Shown here one piece after another: positions 51,980 to 54,075 of a stretch of 54,075 nt of DNA (positions are counted from its first letter, which is position 1; each line of letters starts with the position of its first letter). Origin of the DNA: an uncultured Caldimonas sp. GTDB taxonomy: Bacteria > Pseudomonadota > Gammaproteobacteria > Burkholderiales > Burkholderiaceae. Under the pieces are notes generated by a model, which saw only the letters and a program-made list of their open reading frames with translations, had not been told where the DNA came from and did not search any database. Position numbers and translations under genes: made by a program. Where the stretch lies: assembly GCF_946480305.1 (NCBI RefSeq), contig NZ_CAMLJQ010000026.1, positions 1 to 54,075 of the forward strand. The letters are read 5' to 3'.

Positions 51980-52545
51980 GGGCGCTGCGCATGACGTGGT
52001 TGGTCGTGGCTCTGGGGCTCGCCGGGTGCCAGGCGCTGCTCCCGCGAGGAGGCGAGACGGAGCCGTCGCGCTTTGGCAGCTACGAAGAAGCCGAACAGGC
52101 GCTGTCGCGCGTTCAGCCCTACCGCACCACAGTGCGCGAATTGCACGACCTGGGTTTCGACATCCGGGAAACCGCCAACGTGCAGCGCATCCCCTACCCG
52201 CAGTGGTTCCAGTCGCTCGTGGGCCCGCAGACGCCGCTGGACGGTGCCGACGGCGGCATCCGCGATTGCCTGGCGGCAGGCGCCGCCTGCGAGGCCTACC
52301 TGTTCCGCTTCAGCCGCGTCCGGCACGAACGGGTCGGCAACTTCGCGGCCGACGTCTTCAACTTTCGGCGCGTGACCCACGTCCAGGGCTGGCGCTTCGA
52401 AGCACTGCTGCTGGTGCGAGACGGCACCGTGCTGTTCCGCAACCAGGGCGGCCAGCCCAACATCGAGCGGCTGGAAGAGCGCCGCCAGCCGCTGGGGCCG
52501 TTGCAGGATTCGGGGGGTGCGGTGCCGCGCAGGCTGGGGCTGTGA
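51976..52545 (+). CDS. putative lipoprotein of unknown function
   Basis: 189 aa. Signal peptide MTWLVVALGLAGCQALL with lipobox LAGC, so a lipid-anchored envelope protein. The rest is soluble: YEEAEQALSRVQPYRTTVRE, LHDLGFDIRETANVQRI, then a strand-rich part (FNFRRVTHVQGWRFEALLLV, RDGTVLFRNQGGQPNIERLE). I do not recognise the family. FNR-like box 200 bp upstream. Confidence 0.75.
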   Translation: MRALRMTWLVVALGLAGCQALLPRGGETEPSRFGSYEEAEQALSRVQPYRTTVRELHDLGFDIRETANVQRIPYPQWFQSLVGPQTPLDGADGGIRDCLAAGAACEAYLFRFSRVRHERVGNFAADVFNFRRVTHVQGWRFEALLLVRDGTVLFRNQGGQPNIERLEERRQPLGPLQDSGGAVPRRLGL

Positions 52546-52892
52546 GCGCCGCGAGACCAGACCTCGCAGGCCCCCGGTTCCTCTTGCCGTTAGCGAACCT
52601 CGAGGCGGTCCGGCGTTTCCCCTTGCGAGGTGATCGGCGGGGCAGGATGTGGGGAAGAAAAAGAAAACGGGCCGCGAAGGCCCGTGTTTTCTAGTGTGCT
52701 GGCGAGAGCGTCGGGCGAATCTTGCTCTGAAGTTGGCTTGTTTGCTGGGTTCGTGACCTGTCGCACAGTGCGGATTCCCCCAGAAAGTCCCCCGCACGCT
52801 CCAAGCGTGTTCCAGAGCCGATCCGGCGGAAGGTTCAAGTTCATGAGACGGCCACCGTGTTCAGCGTATTGCCGGTTGGATACATTTATGGG
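52546..52892. other. 347-bp intergenic region at the composition boundary
   Basis: Contains the strong hairpin at 52667-52690, a small hairpin CACGCT-CCA-AGCGTG (52795-52809), and a stem pairing GTGCGG with CCGCAC around two TCCCCC runs (about 52768-52796). No gene is supported. Composition changes here from the GC-rich backbone to the less GC-rich end of the window, so an insertion junction may lie inside; no direct repeat or tRNA end was found. Confidence 0.5.
52667..52690. terminator. rho-independent terminator, probably bidirectional
   Basis: ACGGGCC-GCGAA-GGCCCGT stem-loop flanked by AAAA on the left and GTTTT on the right, so it works on both strands. It would end the lipoprotein transcript from the left. 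Confidence 0.75.
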
Positions 52893-53648
52893 GTGACGAA
52901 TCACCAGCAGCAGACGCGATACCACCTCTACGTCGACGAAAGCAGCCAGACCGGACGGCGCTACATGGTTCTAGGAGCGCTTGTCCTGCAGGAACCCGCG
53001 GCAGCAGCACTTACGCAGCGCCTTGAGTCCGCCAAGCAGCGGCTTGGCCTTGGACGAGAGGTGAAGTGGGGCAAAGTAAGTCGGTCGATGCTTGCGGCCT
53101 ATCAGGACTTCACCTGCGAGGTGCTAGCAGCGTTGCAACGCGACACGCCGAGCTACTACTCCATCGTCGTCGACACGTCGCAACTCGATCACAACTTCTA
53201 CAACGGGGGAAGCAGCGAAATCGGCTTCTCCAAGTTTGTTTATCAGTTGGTTTTCAAGTGCGCGCGGTTGTTGCACCGACCGAACACGGTCTTCGACTGT
53301 TTCCTCGATGATCGAACCACCAACCAAACTCTCACTGAGTTCAGGGCGATCCTCAACAACGGGATGAACAAAAACTACGGGGTCCGTCCATTCCGTCGGG
53401 TCGAATACAGAGACTCAAAGGCATGCACACTGATCGAGGCTGTCGACGTGATCACCGGCGCGATTGCCTACCAGTGGAATGGATCTCACAAAGAAGACGG
53501 CGCCAGTCCTCACCGCATAGCACTTGCCGAGCTGATCGCCGAGCGCGTGAAGCTGAAGGAACTGTGCGTACAAACGCGTGCAGGTCGCGACGCCTTCTCA
53601 ATCTGGAGCTTCGCCGCACGCCCGAGAGGGGCGCCCGGACGGGCCTAG
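52893..53648 (+). CDS. DUF3800 domain protein
   Basis: About 251 aa. N-terminal YHLYVDESSQTGRRYMVLGA carries the conserved Asp-Glu; EVKWGKVS, VFDCFLDDRTTNQTL and the C-terminal DSKACTLIEAVDVITGAIAY complete the family pattern, a predicted metal-dependent nuclease-like fold (RNase H-like by proposal). GTG at 52893 is preferred; a GTG at 52857 would add 12 residues. Codon use is less GC-rich than the backbone, suggesting transfer. DUF3800 genes are often in mobile or defence-type contexts and are associated with several structured RNA motifs. A structured RNA candidate starts at the stop codon. Confidence 0.85.
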   Translation: MTNHQQQTRYHLYVDESSQTGRRYMVLGALVLQEPAAAALTQRLESAKQRLGLGREVKWGKVSRSMLAAYQDFTCEVLAALQRDTPSYYSIVVDTSQLDHNFYNGGSSEIGFSKFVYQLVFKCARLLHRPNTVFDCFLDDRTTNQTLTEFRAILNNGMNKNYGVRPFRRVEYRDSKACTLIEAVDVITGAIAYQWNGSHKEDGASPHRIALAELIAERVKLKELCVQTRAGRDAFSIWSFAARPRGAPGRA

Positions 53649-53801
53649 GAGACTGCTCTCCACCGCTTCGGCAGTGCCCCCACAGACATGTGTGGGGTTT
53701 CGGCCCGTCGGACTGAGGCCAGTATATGTCCGCGCAGCAAATCCCCGACGACCGCTCAGGGCTCGCCTGCTTCCGCACATCCCGACGGGCTAAGTCTGCT
53801 G
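53642..53801 (+). ncRNA. candidate DUF3800-associated structured RNA
   Basis: The region downstream of the DUF3800 gene holds many complementary segments. Outer stem GGCCT (53642-53646) / AGGCC (53716-53720). Hairpin CAC-C-GC-TTCG-GC-A-GTG. Perfect 7-bp hairpin CCCCACA-GACATG-TGTGGGG. Nine-bp long-range helix GCCCGTCGG (53703-53711) / CCGACGGGC (53782-53790). CAGG-GCTCG-CCTG hairpin (53757-53769). CAGCA (53735-53739) / TGCTG (53797-53801), which crosses the 9-bp helix as a pseudoknot. DUF3800-I to -XI RNA motifs have been described beside such genes; which one this is, if any, cannot be told by eye. Strand is inferred from the gene. Confidence 0.6.
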
Positions 53802-54047
53802 GGCCCCAACGATCAGGCGCCACCGAATCGGGCCTGCATTAGGGTTGTGCTGACGATGGTTCTGGGGAGGAAGCGGGTTTCCCGCGTTCGCCGCGATTTC
53901 ATCTCCGCAGCTTTGGCAGCGGTAGATCCCGGAGTAAGTCGCCGCAGTGCCGGGCGTGTGCAGCTCGTCAAATGCCTGATGGTTGCTATGCGCGAGCACC
54001 TGCTGATACTTGTACAAGGCTGCGCTGCCCCCGGATAACAGCAGCAT
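53790..54047 (-). CDS. small zinc-ribbon-like protein
   Basis: 85 aa. The core GIYRCQSCGDEIAANAG has a C-x2-C knuckle, followed by LPPQNHRQH with candidate histidine ligands, a pattern of small zinc-binding proteins. An in-frame TAG lies 9 nt upstream of ATG 54047, so the gene is complete and not truncated by the window edge. No clear Shine-Dalgarno. It converges on the DUF3800 gene, and its stop touches the RNA candidate. The function is unknown; bases 54048-54075 hold nothing I can assign. Confidence 0.6.
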   Translation of the reverse strand: MLLLSGGSAALYKYQQVLAHSNHQAFDELHTPGTAATYSGIYRCQSCGDEIAANAGNPLPPQNHRQHNPNAGPIRWRLIVGAQQT

Positions 54048-54075
54048 GAGGCTCTAGAGTTCGATCACCGAGAAG

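Noticed and set aside
52590..52925. Minus-strand 111-codon frame across the terminator and intergenic region
   Set aside because: It runs through a strong terminator hairpin, shows no family features, and overlaps the DUF3800 start.
53452..53823. Minus-strand 123-codon frame across the end of DUF3800 and the RNA candidate
   Set aside because: Its sequence is explained by the DUF3800 coding strand and the stem-forming RNA region; no recognisable protein features.
1..54075. tRNA, rRNA, CRISPR arrays, transposases and replication origins
   Set aside because: Looked for cloverleaf-like ends, regularly spaced repeats, DDE/HUH proteins and iteron clusters; none was found.

Overview
The window reads as chromosomal DNA of a high-GC betaproteobacterium, most likely Burkholderiales of the Rubrivivax/Leptothrix/Caldimonas kind. 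This is inferred from uniformly GC-rich codon use, tight operons with ATGA/GTGA overlaps, polyhydroxyalkanoate (PHA) synthase and phasin genes, and NarL-type two-component systems. No rRNA, tRNA, CRISPR array, insertion sequence or integrase was seen. The last ~1.2 kb (from about 52.9 kb) is visibly less GC-rich and looks like a separate accessory insertion.

Layout. 0-2.1 kb: end of a 2-oxoacid dehydrogenase operon (E1 beta, free lipoyl domain, lipoate ligase). 2.1-7.2 kb: PAS histidine kinase and NarL regulator, Crp/Fnr regulator 1, degenerate hydrolase. 7.4-14.8 kb: DUF883 protein, glycine-zipper lipoprotein, CBS protein, acyl-CoA ligase, DHH phosphoesterase, two flavodoxin-like proteins, tandem universal stress protein, PF10116-like protein. 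15.0-19.3 kb: orphan NarL regulator, HATPase protein, patatin phospholipase, wax ester synthase/DGAT. 19.3-25.6 kb: two uncharacterised proteins (one with HExxH), phosphoribosyltransferase, SagB-like nitroreductase, RaiA-cold-shock fusion, phasin, cytochrome c peroxidase, yqjD/yqjE/yqjK-like operon. 25.6-30.3 kb: second kinase/NarL pair, Hsp20, Crp/Fnr regulator 2, triple-BON protein. 30.4-36.2 kb: Zn alcohol dehydrogenase and a complete arginine deiminase operon (arcD-arcA-arcB-arcC). 36.3-44.0 kb: CBS protein, PHA synthase, hydrolase, polymer-forming membrane protein, APH-like/P-loop kinase fusion, a 27-bp-armed inverted repeat, orphan CHASE3-like kinase. 44.2-52.5 kb: FtsH, two P-type ATPases, second PF10116-like protein, lipoprotein. 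52.9-54.05 kb: DUF3800 protein, a probable structured RNA, and a small zinc-ribbon-like protein.

The main result is that most of these unrelated genes share one promoter design. About eighteen intergenic palindromes fit TTGA(G/C)-N4-(G/C)TCAA or close variants (two are TTGAT forms), and 21-22 nt after most of them lies a -10-like hexamer. That is the geometry of a class II FNR/CRP promoter. The window also encodes two Crp/Fnr paralogues whose recognition helices carry the E-x2-S-R residues expected to read TTGA half-sites, but which lack the N-terminal cysteine cluster of oxygen-sensing FNR.

The gene content (Hsp20, tandem USP, CBS proteins, WS/DGAT, nitroreductase, phosphoribosyltransferase, RaiA-like factor, APH/kinase fusion, P-type ATPases) closely parallels the DosR dormancy regulon of Mycobacterium tuberculosis. 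Here it is combined with PHA storage, arginine fermentation and peroxide removal. I read the region as a low-oxygen/dormancy survival island: ATP from arginine, carbon into PHA and wax or triacylglycerol, ribosomes put aside, membrane and protein quality control kept up.
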